A stretch of 64,000 nucleotides of DNA from Vulcanimicrobiota bacterium (GTDB taxonomy: Bacteria > Vulcanimicrobiota > Vulcanimicrobiia > Eremiobacterales > Eremiobacteraceae), in contig JABCYQ010000009.1 of assembly GCA_013290125.1 (NCBI GenBank), positions 37,900 to 101,899 of the forward strand, in the 5' to 3' direction. Below the pieces are notes generated by a model, which was not told where the DNA came from, did not search any database, and was given only the letters and a program-made list of their open reading frames with translations. The position numbers and the translations under genes are program-made. This document shows, in pieces, positions 35,642-43,706 of this stretch (the first letter of the stretch is position 1; every line of letters starts with the position of its first letter).

Positions 35642-36397
35642 CTATGGCCGCGAATCCTGATTGTCGGCTTGACCCGGCATCGGATCGGGACCGGGTCTCA
35701 TGTTTGTCCAACGGCTGACGTCGTCGGCGGAGTTATTGACGACATCAAGCCACGACACAGACGCATCGAATCGCGAGTAGCTGTACACGACGCCTTTCAA
35801 CGCCATCGCAGAGGCACCTAAGTTTTGGAAGGCGGCTTGCGCGCGGGGCCAGCCACTGCCAATGCGCTGATCGCAGACCAGCGTCGCTGTATATTTTGCC
35901 GTCGTCTTGTTCAAGGACTCGCGTAAGCGACAATACCGCTGCAGGTATCCATACTGCGTACTCGTAGAGTAGAGTACGGCGCTGCCGAACCTAAGCCACT
36001 TAACAAATCCTGGCCAGCCAGCCGGCGCTCGCCCGTTGGCCGCTTTGAATGCAGCCGCGGCATACTCTTGTATGGCTTCCAGCTCGTCCGGCCGCATCGG
36101 TCTCCCAAGAATTCGCATCGACGTGGACTTGGCGCTATCAGAGTGATCGGAGTTCCGGTCCACGAGACCGTTATCCATAATCATGAGGGCGTCGGTGTAA
36201 GGCCGTGACACCTCTGCGAGATATGCGTGCATACCAGCCGCGTCTCTAACGACGGGTCCGGGTCCGGACGAGCGCGCTGATTCTGAATTCTGGTGCGCCG
36301 TCGGCAGTGACTGTTGTAAAGCGACCGGTCTCAGCATGAAAAGCAAAGCGCTGAGCACGATGAGACACACGAGGACGAAGAAAGGCGTTGATTTCAC
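35642..36397 (-). CDS. Signal-anchored or secreted hypothetical protein
   Basis: 251 aa from GTG 36397, seven bases after GGAGG. One N-terminal hydrophobic helix (FFVLVCLIVLSALLFML). The extracytoplasmic part is mostly helical with two Cys (RYCRLRES, LVCDQRIG) and Trp-rich segments (GWPGFVKWLRFG). The C-terminus is Pro/Asp-rich. No family recognised. It follows the next gene leftward by 53 bp. Confidence 0.5.
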   Translation of the reverse strand: MKSTPFFVLVCLIVLSALLFMLRPVALQQSLPTAHQNSESARSSGPGPVVRDAAGMHAYLAEVSRPYTDALMIMDNGLVDRNSDHSDSAKSTSMRILGRPMRPDELEAIQEYAAAAFKAANGRAPAGWPGFVKWLRFGSAVLYSTSTQYGYLQRYCRLRESLNKTTAKYTATLVCDQRIGSGWPRAQAAFQNLGASAMALKGVVYSYSRFDASVSWLDVVNNSADDVSRWTNMRPGPDPMPGQADNQDSRP

Positions 36398-36450
36398 TCC
36401 ACTTACCTCCAATCGTGTCCGTTAGGGTAAAAGCAACTCGTGCCGGACTT

Positions 36451-37050
36451 TCAATATCCAGCCGTGTTCAGAGTCGAGGTACCCGACACGGAGGCTGGCC
36501 ACGCAGGCGCGCCCGATGCGGTCCAGGTCGTAGAGTCCGAGTATTGCACGCCGTCCACCGAGCAAGTGACGTGATCGCGCGTCGACGTATACAAACTGGG
36601 GCCCCACCAATCCTGACTGTATCCCCCGCCACTAGGCCAAAAATAAGATATTGATGAGCCGACCGGGATGGGAGACTGTCCAACCGCCGGTCGGACGTGG
36701 AACGAATCCGGGCCCGTGTACGGGAAGTACGGCAACCAATAAAATTCAACGGCGCTCCCAAGTTGCGAATTGCTCGAGTCGTAGGATGTGAAGAGTGCGC
36801 GAAACGCCGTGATCGGCTTGCTGCCGACGTTTTTAACAATTACGCCCGAGGAGACCGAGTCGGCGGAAAAATATGATGCGTAACCATCGAACGCAATGCA
36901 TTGTGTCACCGAGAGCGGCGTCCCCGAAAGATCGATCTGGTTGCCGGCGCCGCAGTCGGTCGTGCTACAGCGCGCCGCGGCGCCGGCCGGCGCTGGCGCG
37001 GCGGCTCCGAAGATCGCGAGAAGCAGAGTAAGGAAGATAAGTTTGCGCAT
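36451..37050 (-). CDS. Secreted hypothetical protein (cargo of element 1)
   Basis: 199 aa with a clear signal peptide (residues 1-24, ending GAAARC). The mature part has four Cys (RCSTTDC, TQCIAF, VTCSVDG) and a beta-sandwich-like pattern (SGVIVKNVGSKPITAFRALFTSYD), ending in a Ser/Thr/Ala-rich tail. KNVGSKPI resembles Ig-like or DUF-type surface domains. Exported cargo on a phage-like element suggests a host-surface trait. Confidence 0.6.
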   Translation of the reverse strand: MRKLIFLTLLLAIFGAAAPAPAGAAARCSTTDCGAGNQIDLSGTPLSVTQCIAFDGYASYFSADSVSSGVIVKNVGSKPITAFRALFTSYDSSNSQLGSAVEFYWLPYFPYTGPDSFHVRPAVGQSPIPVGSSISYFWPSGGGYSQDWWGPSLYTSTRDHVTCSVDGVQYSDSTTWTASGAPAWPASVSGTSTLNTAGY

Positions 37051-37120
37051 GGTTTACGTCCTAGTCAAGTGCGTGCGGCATCGGGTCGATATGTACGAGC
37101 TGGCAAAAACAGAGCAGTGT

Positions 37121-37149
37121 TTCGCTGACGAACAGGTGTTTGGTATAAT
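37121..37149 (+). promoter_or_regulatory. Extended -10 promoter for the 56-aa gene
   Basis: TATAAT at 37144-37149 is preceded by TG one base upstream (TGGTATAAT), an extended -10. A weak -35 (TTCGCT, 37121-37126) lies 17 bp upstream. The predicted start of transcription is about 50 bases before ATG 37208. Confidence 0.6.
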
Positions 37150-37207
37150 ATAACCGTCCGCTCGTAATAAAGCGGAGAATCACTTAGGCTCCACAAGAGG
37201 TTTCCAC

Positions 37208-37378
37208 ATGTCAGAAAAGCAAAAGCCGCGCCCGCCGATCGTTTCTACGGCCGCCCGGGCGCTCCACAACCCGAAAACCGTATCCCTTCAGGACATCAAG
37301 GACATGGCCGGTAGAATCCTGACCGACCAGAGGAACGATCCTCAACCGCACAAACCACAGTCGCCTAAGAAGAAATAA
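37208..37378 (+). CDS. Small basic protein (56 aa)
   Basis: ATG 37208 follows AAGAGG at good spacing and a strong promoter-like site. The sequence has a Pro/Lys-rich head, a central helix with TAARALHNPKTVSLQDIKDMAGRIL split over about residues 14-38, and a Lys-rich tail ending KKK. Short proteins with an ARAL-NP...MAGRIL pattern recur in proteobacterial and phage genomes without known function. The last 14 bases overlap the converging gene. Confidence 0.6.
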   Translation: MSEKQKPRPPIVSTAARALHNPKTVSLQDIKDMAGRILTDQRNDPQPHKPQSPKKK

Positions 37379-37655
37379 CCACCCTCGACACCACCGCGCG
37401 AAGCGGAATCGTCATAATCCCGGTGGCCTGCCTCAACTGCGGGTCATCGGGATAGGCGAGATGAGCAGCCAGAGTAATATACTCGTCGGTTTCGCGAATT
37501 ACGAACCCGACAGAAATGCATTTCAGACTCCCCATTCCAGCCCATTCCGATAGTTGGAGCCACTTGTCACCCGGGCTTGCGCTATCTAGCCACGTGACCG
37601 AAACTAGTTTCAAGTCGGGAGAGAGACTCGATCTGCGAAGCTTCTTCGACGCCAT
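37365..37655 (-). CDS. Small phage-like hypothetical protein
   Basis: 96 aa. The ATG at 37655 overlaps the tape-measure stop (TAATG), so it is translated with that gene. It has a beta-rich middle: VSVTWLDSASPGDKWLQLSE, CISVGFVIRETDEYITLAA. It ends with TGIMTIPLRAVVSRVV. The pattern suggests a small SH3-like or sensor fold; in tailed phages the gene after the tape measure is usually a distal-tail protein, but this is much shorter. Confidence 0.55.
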   Translation of the reverse strand: MASKKLRRSSLSPDLKLVSVTWLDSASPGDKWLQLSEWAGMGSLKCISVGFVIRETDEYITLAAHLAYPDDPQLRQATGIMTIPLRAVVSRVVISS

Positions 37656-39862
37656 TACGCCGGCGAGACCTCCATGTTGCTGTAGTACGGCGAGGATGGC
37701 GTACTAGAGCGGGAGTGCAATGCTTGCCGGCTCATCTGCTCGAGGGCGTCCGCGACAATCTTCGCGTGCTTCTTGGGATTCGACGTATGTGTGTGGATAT
37801 GAATGTTGATGTCGCGCACCGTGCGCGGACCGAGGAGATTCTGGTGCGCCTCCTCGTTCATGCCGTGCTGGAAGCCGACGCTCGCCTTATGGTAGTCGTC
37901 TTGGATCGTGTGCCCGAGCGTGGAGAACCACGACCCGGTGCCTTGAGCGGCGACGCGTGCCGCATCCCACGGGTGCGTGTAGACCCACAGTACCTTTTGT
38001 AGTAGCGTGACGAAGCCGCCGAGGAGTTGAGGCCACAAAGCGCTCAGTTCCTTATTGACCGCATCCCAACCGTTCGACAGCGCCTGCTGAATCGCTGGGA
38101 ATACCTTGAACGTGAGGTAGCCAGTGATCTTGCCGAGCCACTCGCCCATATCGTAGGGGTGGCGGAAGAATTCGTAGACAGTCTGGCCGAGTGTGACGAT
38201 CCATCCGATGATCGGTATGAATTTGCTGCCGAATTCAGCGAGCATCGGTAGGAATTTCATGGCCGTTTCGCCGCCGGCGACAACCTCCGGGAACGCGCTT
38301 GCCGTCGGGAATTTGGACGGGACCGTAAATTTCGGTAACTGCGGTAAGTGATCGCGCAAGAACTGTATGAGCCACGCTATGCCTGTGATTCGGCCGACTT
38401 TGGAAAGCAGCGATTCGCCGGCGCCAGCGTTATTGAGGCCGGTGGTAATGGCGTTCGCCTTCGCTAGGTCGCCCATCGCGAGGATGGCGGCATTGAGGTT
38501 CCACAGATTCTTGGCCGCGTAAGTCGCGGCAACGGCAGTTAGACCGAAGAATGCGATCGCCGTCTTGAGTCCCGCGCCTGGATGATTGGCAAACCATAGA
38601 GCTATCTCGCCTAACGCCACGCCGACGGTGTGAACGCCCCTGGTGAGCATCGGCAGTATCGGCAAGAAGATGGCGTTCGCCATCGTCTGAAAGTTCGTCA
38701 CGGCGATGCGCCACTGGCCACTGAACGTATCCATATATTTGTGGAACGTCTCGATGACCGACGGCAGCGTTTTGAACTGATTCTGGATTTGCTTCATGCG
38801 CGAAGCCACGACCGGATTGGCTACGGTCAGCAAGAACTGCGAGGCTTGCTTTCCGAACGCCGCGAGCAAGTCGCCACCGACACGAATCGCGCCGCCGTCG
38901 CCGAATTCCGATTCCTTGGACTGAATCTCCTTAAGGGCGGCCATGGCGTCGAATTTGCCGCCGGTCATGAACTTGATGTTACCCTTCGCGTCCATCAATC
39001 CGAGATCACGCAACGCTGCGGACTGCTTGGCTTGCAGGTGAGCCGTAAGGATGTTCGGCCCCTTGAGCATACCGCCCAAGAAGTTCTCAATGCTCGTGCC
39101 GCCGCGACCCAGCAAAAAGCCGGTCTGGCCCATCATTGCGGTGAGCGTAAATATGTCTCGTTCCTTCATCCCGAGGTTGGTTGCCAGCGGAATGAAGTAC
39201 TTGCCCTGCCGAACGATCTTGCTGAGGTCCTCCGGCTGCATCTGCATCGTGCGGTTCAGGTCGTCTAGAACCGGGCCGATCGTCTGCGGTGTGTACGCTT
39301 TGAAATAGTGCGCGATCTGTACGCCCATCTTCACGGCTTCGACCGGATCGTGGATTCCGCCGGGCATGAGGTACTGGACGTCGGCGAACATGGCGAGCTG
39401 CGGGAACAGCGCGGTGAGCTGTTTTACGCTGTTCAAGCCGGACCGCGCGGCCATGGCCATTTCTTGAGCGATCGTCGTCGCACTCTGCGCCGTATATGTT
39501 GACGTCTGCAGCGCGAGCTTCTGCAGCGACGACATTGCGTCGCCGGCGGCGCCGGTCGCCACCTGGACCGCGACCATTGCGGTCTGGAATTTTGCCGCCG
39601 AGCTCACGCCGTCAATGATGAACGCGCCAGAAAGCAGCGCAACAGCACCGGCCGCGTAGCCGAGCATGGTGCCCATGCGGGCGTTGGCGGTCGATACCTG
39701 GCCGGCCATGCGCTGCGATGCGGCGCCGGCGCGTGAGATGTTGCCGGCTGCGAGATCCGCGTTGATCGCTGCATTTCGGGCCGCGGTTGAGATCGAGGCA
39801 AACATCTGCGGTGCGTTCGTTGACGCGGATACTAAAATTCCGATCTTCCAGGCATCAAACAT
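37655..39862 (-). CDS. Phage tail tape-measure protein (TP901 core type)
   Basis: 735 aa from ATG 39862. The N-terminal part holds a TP901-type core: long Ala-rich helix, then a hydrophobic segment (MLGYAAGAVALLSGAF), FQTAMVAVQVATGA, TAQSATTIAQEMAMAARSG and LFPQLAMFADV, ending near GGTSIENFLGGMLKG. Several transmembrane-like segments follow (IAFFGLTAVAATYAA, KFIPIIGWIVTLGQTVYEFF). Tape-measure proteins set tail length and span the membrane during DNA ejection. It is short for the family and stands without recognisable tail tube or baseplate genes. Confidence 0.85.
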   Translation of the reverse strand: MFDAWKIGILVSASTNAPQMFASISTAARNAAINADLAAGNISRAGAASQRMAGQVSTANARMGTMLGYAAGAVALLSGAFIIDGVSSAAKFQTAMVAVQVATGAAGDAMSSLQKLALQTSTYTAQSATTIAQEMAMAARSGLNSVKQLTALFPQLAMFADVQYLMPGGIHDPVEAVKMGVQIAHYFKAYTPQTIGPVLDDLNRTMQMQPEDLSKIVRQGKYFIPLATNLGMKERDIFTLTAMMGQTGFLLGRGGTSIENFLGGMLKGPNILTAHLQAKQSAALRDLGLMDAKGNIKFMTGGKFDAMAALKEIQSKESEFGDGGAIRVGGDLLAAFGKQASQFLLTVANPVVASRMKQIQNQFKTLPSVIETFHKYMDTFSGQWRIAVTNFQTMANAIFLPILPMLTRGVHTVGVALGEIALWFANHPGAGLKTAIAFFGLTAVAATYAAKNLWNLNAAILAMGDLAKANAITTGLNNAGAGESLLSKVGRITGIAWLIQFLRDHLPQLPKFTVPSKFPTASAFPEVVAGGETAMKFLPMLAEFGSKFIPIIGWIVTLGQTVYEFFRHPYDMGEWLGKITGYLTFKVFPAIQQALSNGWDAVNKELSALWPQLLGGFVTLLQKVLWVYTHPWDAARVAAQGTGSWFSTLGHTIQDDYHKASVGFQHGMNEEAHQNLLGPRTVRDINIHIHTHTSNPKKHAKIVADALEQMSRQALHSRSSTPSSPYYSNMEVSPA

Positions 39863-39946
39863 TGGGGCACGTCCTGAGTAGTCCCGCGACTGCGGGGGCA
39901 ATGCGGGTGGTTACCGAATATGGGATCCGGACGAGGAGGTAGAATC

Positions 39947-40306
39947 GTGAACAGCTATGGCGGGCCGACGCCCGCGGACCTAAAACGAATGGCTGACTGG
40001 AAAGCCTGGCGATCGTCAATTTTCGAGCGCATCGCCGAGGAAACGGGCCAACCGAATTCAAGCGGCGCGACGCGCGCTTTTGGAGATTTCGACTTCACGG
40101 TTGAAGCGCTCGCCGATCGCATCGCGTGCGTGTGGGTCGCGACGCGCGGGCACATGCCGCTCCTTCACCGCACGCTCGGGGTTCGGTGGGAGCGCGTTAC
40201 CGCGGCTGAAGCGGCGGCCGCTATCCTGGCCGAGTACCGGGAGCTGATGTCGCACCCGTTCTATGTCTGGTCGAAGCGCGCACGCTCACTCGAAGAGGCC
40301 GGCTAG
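39947..40306 (+). CDS. Hypothetical protein within the tail-gene region
   Basis: 119 aa from GTG 39947, eight bases after GAGGAGG. The sequence is helical, with ADWKAWRSSIFERIAEETGQP near the N-terminus and VEALADRIACVWVATRGHMPLLHRTLG in the middle. It is on the opposite strand to its neighbours and overlaps the end of the converging gene by four bases. No family recognised. Confidence 0.5.
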   Translation: MNSYGGPTPADLKRMADWKAWRSSIFERIAEETGQPNSSGATRAFGDFDFTVEALADRIACVWVATRGHMPLLHRTLGVRWERVTAAEAAAAILAEYRELMSHPFYVWSKRARSLEEAG

Positions 40307-40590
40307 TCGAAAAGGTCCGATATGTCCGGGTCGGACTGAAGATCGCCACTCCGAACGACCTTCTCATGCGCTTTTACGCCCGCAAGAGCTGACTCTGCTT
40401 GTTCAAGCGACATGCGGGCCTCTGCAAGCTCGGTCCACGTGGTCTCAACGAGCTGGGTTGTGCGCTCGTCCTTGCTCGACATGCGCTTTATGAGCGCGAT
40501 CCCATGACGCTTCCGAGCTCTTGTGATCGCTCGCTGCGCGTCGGAATGCATCTTGCGGAATTCGGCCGTCAGTTTTGCGTAGTCAGTCAA
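40303..40590 (-). CDS. Small helical protein, paralogue of the upstream gene (B)
   Basis: 95 aa, ATG 40590, overlapping the upstream gene by eight bases. It is clearly related to the next entry: both have LxAEF near the start, R(A/K)xKRxGxALxxxx in the middle, then TxxELAxARxxLxxAxxAxxGxxAxxxV. All helix, probably a coiled-coil pair. The C-terminus is acidic (DPDISDLFD). Function unknown. Confidence 0.6.
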   Translation of the reverse strand: MTDYAKLTAEFRKMHSDAQRAITRARKRHGIALIKRMSSKDERTTQLVETTWTELAEARMSLEQAESALAGVKAHEKVVRSGDLQSDPDISDLFD

Positions 40591-40882
40591 GGCAGTGCTC
40601 CTTCAACTGTTCGACGAGATCCACGAGTTCAGCATCGTAGGCCCCTTTCTTCACGCGATCATAGGCGTAGAACCCGTCGAACGCGGCCCGCGCGTCGGCG
40701 AGCTCGGCTCGTGCCAACGCAAGTTCACCGCGGGTCGATGTCACGATTCGGCGCGTTGCCTCGTTCCCGTCGACGAGATCGCTGAGCAGGGCAAAACCGA
40801 GGCGCTTCGTCGCGCGTGCTAAGGCAAGCTCAGCGGACCGGCCGCGGATCTCGAATTCGGCCCGTAGAGGTTCGTGAGGCAT
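40583..40882 (-). CDS. Small helical protein, paralogue of the downstream gene (A)
   Basis: 99 aa from ATG 40882, directly after GGAGAGCC. A 59-residue upstream extension lacks protein-like composition and is rejected. It aligns with the following gene over about 70 residues (AEF...ATKRLGFALLSDL...RGELALARAELADARAAFDGF). The two probably arose by tandem duplication and may form a heteromeric coiled coil. Confidence 0.6.
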   Translation of the reverse strand: MPHEPLRAEFEIRGRSAELALARATKRLGFALLSDLVDGNEATRRIVTSTRGELALARAELADARAAFDGFYAYDRVKKGAYDAELVDLVEQLKEHCLD

Positions 40883-41593
40883 GGCTCTCCTTACAATCGC
40901 GCGGTCACGCGCGAGGTCGCGCTTTCCACCATGCCGCGCAATAGTGGAACACGTTTTCAAAAATGTGAGATTTTCGGAGAAGGGGCCCACCTCCGTACAG
41001 GCGCCCCTGCTCTTTGAAGGCACCCTGGTACCCCGGCGGGGGGTGCACGCGCCGGCCACTGAGCCGGCGATCGGACTTCATCCAAGTATTGTGGAGCGAA
41101 GTAGATCCGAGCGCCGTTGGTGCGCCCGACGCTCGGAATGGGTGAGTTCGGACCACGGGCAGGGACGAAACAAACTTTCCCCACGATTCGGAATCGCGCC
41201 GCAATCGCTTATGCAGTATGGCTTTGTCGGTGCACCATTTCTTGCTTGGTGGGTGACGCGTGATCGTGTTACGTTGGGTCACCGAGCGCTATGCGGACAC
41301 CGGCGGCGCAAACGCATGCAGCATAAGGCGCCGCAAATACCAAGCAGTTGCATGGTGATTTCCCCAAATTCTTTATTTGGGGAAGTCGTTTCAGGGCACC
41401 ATCGCCGGCATTGCCGAGCACTGCGCGATCAGAGAACGCCGTCGAGGAAGCTCTACCTACGTCGGATCCTAGCTCTTAGTTTCCTTGGGAACGGCGTTCC
41501 CGCGCGAGCACAAATGAGCGCGAAGATTCTCGCTTCTCGTATCGCGGAATAGACGAGACGGACGCCAGCGAAGATACCCGAGTTACTCGTGCC
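40883..41593. other. Gene-poor interval in element 1
   Basis: 711 bases in which both strands have open frames but none with a protein-like composition or ribosome binding site. The only structure I see is the inverted repeat at 41360-41384. Confidence 0.5.
41360..41384. repeat. Perfect 10-bp inverted repeat
   Basis: TTCCCCAAAT (41360-41369) and ATTTGGGGAA (41375-41384) around TCTTT. A T-tract is absent on either side, so an operator or RNA hairpin is more likely than a terminator. It lies 210 bases downstream of the 41594-42217 minus-strand gene. Confidence 0.55.
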
Positions 41594-42217
41594 CTATCGC
41601 CCGGGACCACTCGGAGGACGAAGATACCCGTATCCGTCCCACAGCTTCTTTACCGCCAAGAGCGTGTCGCAAGAGTCGCGCATGGAAATCAGATCGTCTC
41701 TGTTCACGTCGAAGCTCGGCTCTACCCATCCAGGATGCGGGTCGAGCTGCTCGTTCCGTCGCGCTAGAGCCTTGTCTGCTAGCTTGTGCCGTGTCTCCGG
41801 CGGGATTAGGCAGAGAAACGATGCCGCGTTGTCGACTGTCGCACTTGAATCCATCGCGCCGATCGTCTCTTTGAGCCTGTTCAGCTCGATATTCGTTGTG
41901 CGCAGCTCTTTCAGGGCGTTGGTAACCGCTGTCAAGGAGCCGGCGCGAGACGCCCGCTTGGCGACAACGGCAAGATCGGCAATGATGGCCTCGAGCCGTT
42001 CAAGGGGGCTGCCTGAATGCGTAACACGGGATCGTGACGCATTGGGGCTTTCCTTCGCGGAGAGGTGACGCGCCTTATGCCGCGACAGTCCCGAGCGAGA
42101 GATTTCGCCGAACTTTTCGACGATCGAATCGAGCGTGTCGCCGGCCCGAAGCGCCCGGTCGATCGCTTCTCCGTCGGGGTGACGGCAAGCAACGCACGAG
42201 GCGTGTCCGGTCGGCAC
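41594..42217 (-). CDS. Phage-type DNA-binding protein with zinc-ribbon-like start (possible small terminase subunit)
   Basis: 207 aa. It begins with a C-x2-C-H-P element (CVACRHPDGEAIDRAL) and a helix-turn-helix (LDSIVEKFGEISRSGLSRHKARHL). Proteins of this pattern are common in phages and mobile elements. A central coiled coil (LERLEAIIADLAVVAKRA) and a C-terminal segment with LIPPETRHKLADKAL follow. The position upstream of the tail-type genes suggests a packaging or regulatory role, but no large terminase is nearby. Confidence 0.58.
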   Translation of the reverse strand: MPTGHASCVACRHPDGEAIDRALRAGDTLDSIVEKFGEISRSGLSRHKARHLSAKESPNASRSRVTHSGSPLERLEAIIADLAVVAKRASRAGSLTAVTNALKELRTTNIELNRLKETIGAMDSSATVDNAASFLCLIPPETRHKLADKALARRNEQLDPHPGWVEPSFDVNRDDLISMRDSCDTLLAVKKLWDGYGYLRPPSGPGR

Positions 42218-42219
42218 GA

Positions 42220-42570
42220 CTACATCAACCCTTCGACGTTCCGCCAGACAGGCGACTTCTTCCGGGCTTCCCTAAATTCGGCGTCTGACATTTCCATCGC
42301 GTTCTTCTTCGACTCGCCGGCGCCGCCGGATCCCGGCGTCGATGTTCGACCGCCGGCGCTCTTCCCGTCGGCGGGAACGATCAAGTGCGGGCGGTCCTTC
42401 ACGAGACGATCGAGCGCGCCGGCGCAGCCGCGAACGGTGCCGTCGGATGCATCGACGGTCACGTCATCCACGGCAAGCGCGACGTCGCGGACGTCGACGA
42501 ATTTGATGCCTTGGCGGCCGGCTTCGGATTCGAGCGCCTTGATGGCAAGGGATTTGGTTACGGGATCCAT
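42220..42570 (-). CDS. Small phage-like protein
   Basis: 116 aa, starting at ATG 42570 and ending two bases before the next gene downstream. The N-terminal 75 residues look folded (GIKFVDVRDVALAVDDVTVD, DRLVKDRPHLIVPA), then a Gly/Ser-rich linker and a charged tail (AMEMSDAEFREARKK). The folded-part-plus-linker layout resembles phage scaffolding or head-decoration-like small proteins. Not assigned. Confidence 0.5.
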   Translation of the reverse strand: MDPVTKSLAIKALESEAGRQGIKFVDVRDVALAVDDVTVDASDGTVRGCAGALDRLVKDRPHLIVPADGKSAGGRTSTPGSGGAGESKKNAMEMSDAEFREARKKSPVWRNVEGLM

Positions 42571-42602
42571 GGTTCGTGTTCTCCTGTGCGTTGTGTTTGA
42601 CG

Positions 42603-43253
42603 TTATTGGATGTAGCCGAGCTCTCGCAACTCGTGAATCAATAGACGATCGGCGATCACGGTTGGTATGTGCGCTCGCAGACTAAGAGTTCCGCCCGCAT
42701 GGACGAAGCCGCCGCTTTTTAGCGGATGAACTACGCTAGGCATACTAAGTGCTTCATCGCTCGCTTCAGCCTCCAGCGAGCTGCCCTCGCGGCGCTTTAC
42801 GGTCACGGCAAGCGGATAACACGCTTCGGGACCCTTCACGTTGGCTAAGATTCTTATCGAGGCCATGTCGGTAGTCGGGCGAGAGTCCACGGTCACCGAG
42901 ACGGGAGTCTTGCACTTGCTCAGATCCGGATCGTTTTGCATGGCCTGGGCAAGGTGCAATGCAACTAAGCCCGCGTTCACGTCAGCGCTGTTGACTTTGT
43001 AGCCAACAACGACGTCTCCAACCGTTAGCCTGATGACGTCACTCTCGTGCGGCACGCCCGAAATCTTGATCCCGGCCTGAGGGCATATGTCGTTAATGTT
43101 GTTCTCGAGCTCGGCGATCTCCGATTTGGATCTCGCGGCATGGACTTTCCGGAAGAATATGACGGCGAGTTGTCGCTGCTGCGGCTCCGACAAATCCAAC
43201 GAAACGCCCATTCTCTTCGAAAGATTCTTCAGTGCCGTATTCGGTTCAGGCAT
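42603..43253 (-). CDS. Hypothetical protein of element 1
   Basis: 216 aa from ATG 43253, nine bases after GAATGAGG; it overlaps the stop of the upstream gene. The N-terminal helical part (NTALKNLSKRMGVSLDLSEPQQRQLAVIFF) is followed by a beta-rich region (VIRLTVGDVVVGYKVN, VSVTVDSRPTTDMASIRILANV). The C-terminus, HIPTVIADRLLIHELRELGY, looks like a helix-turn-helix. No family recognised. Confidence 0.5.
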   Translation of the reverse strand: MPEPNTALKNLSKRMGVSLDLSEPQQRQLAVIFFRKVHAARSKSEIAELENNINDICPQAGIKISGVPHESDVIRLTVGDVVVGYKVNSADVNAGLVALHLAQAMQNDPDLSKCKTPVSVTVDSRPTTDMASIRILANVKGPEACYPLAVTVKRREGSSLEAEASDEALSMPSVVHPLKSGGFVHAGGTLSLRAHIPTVIADRLLIHELRELGYIQ

Positions 43254-43575
43254 CGTGGACATCCTCATTCGGAGTTCCGCCGCGGTCGTGGCGACTGGGG
43301 TGAAAGCGATCAAATAGCGGTCCGTTGGCGAGACGCGTGCCGGCGATTACGCCGAGCGCGCTCCCAACCCCATAGCAAAGCGCCGCCGCCGGACCTACGC
43401 TCGACGCAACGTATCTAGTCGCAATGGTGTAGACGGTCGCTACGGCGCATACGGAGAGCGCGACGAGCCAATCCGGGAATCGGCGTTTGGTGCCGTTGTT
43501 GATGAGCCTGCTTTGCACCGCGTTCATCAACGCGAACACCATGCCGAATAGAAAGAGCGCCAACAACGAGCTCAT
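43246..43575 (-). CDS. Small membrane protein (possible holin-like)
   Basis: 109 aa from the ATG of MSSLLALFLFGMVF (43575). Three hydrophobic segments (about 3-20, 37-55 and 60-82) with short basic loops (RLINNGTKRRF), and a charged C-terminal tail rich in His, Arg and Asp. The size and layout would suit a class I holin, but no lysozyme or endolysin gene is adjacent, and the similarity is only structural. Confidence 0.5.
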   Translation of the reverse strand: MSSLLALFLFGMVFALMNAVQSRLINNGTKRRFPDWLVALSVCAVATVYTIATRYVASSVGPAAALCYGVGSALGVIAGTRLANGPLFDRFHPSRHDRGGTPNEDVHDA

Positions 43576-43706
43576 CGGTCCCAAGGTCGCGCTTCTCGCG
43601 GCACGAATTTCTTGCATTTGCAATTTGGGCCGCAACGACAGCGATTCTCGCTATGGGAATCGCGTTGGCCGCCACAGGTACGACATCGATTTGACATCTG
43701 CGCCTC

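Noticed and set aside
40881..41552. 223-aa plus-strand frame
   Set aside because: Composition is Arg/Ser/His-rich, no ribosome binding site, and it starts on top of the ribosome binding site of a minus-strand gene.
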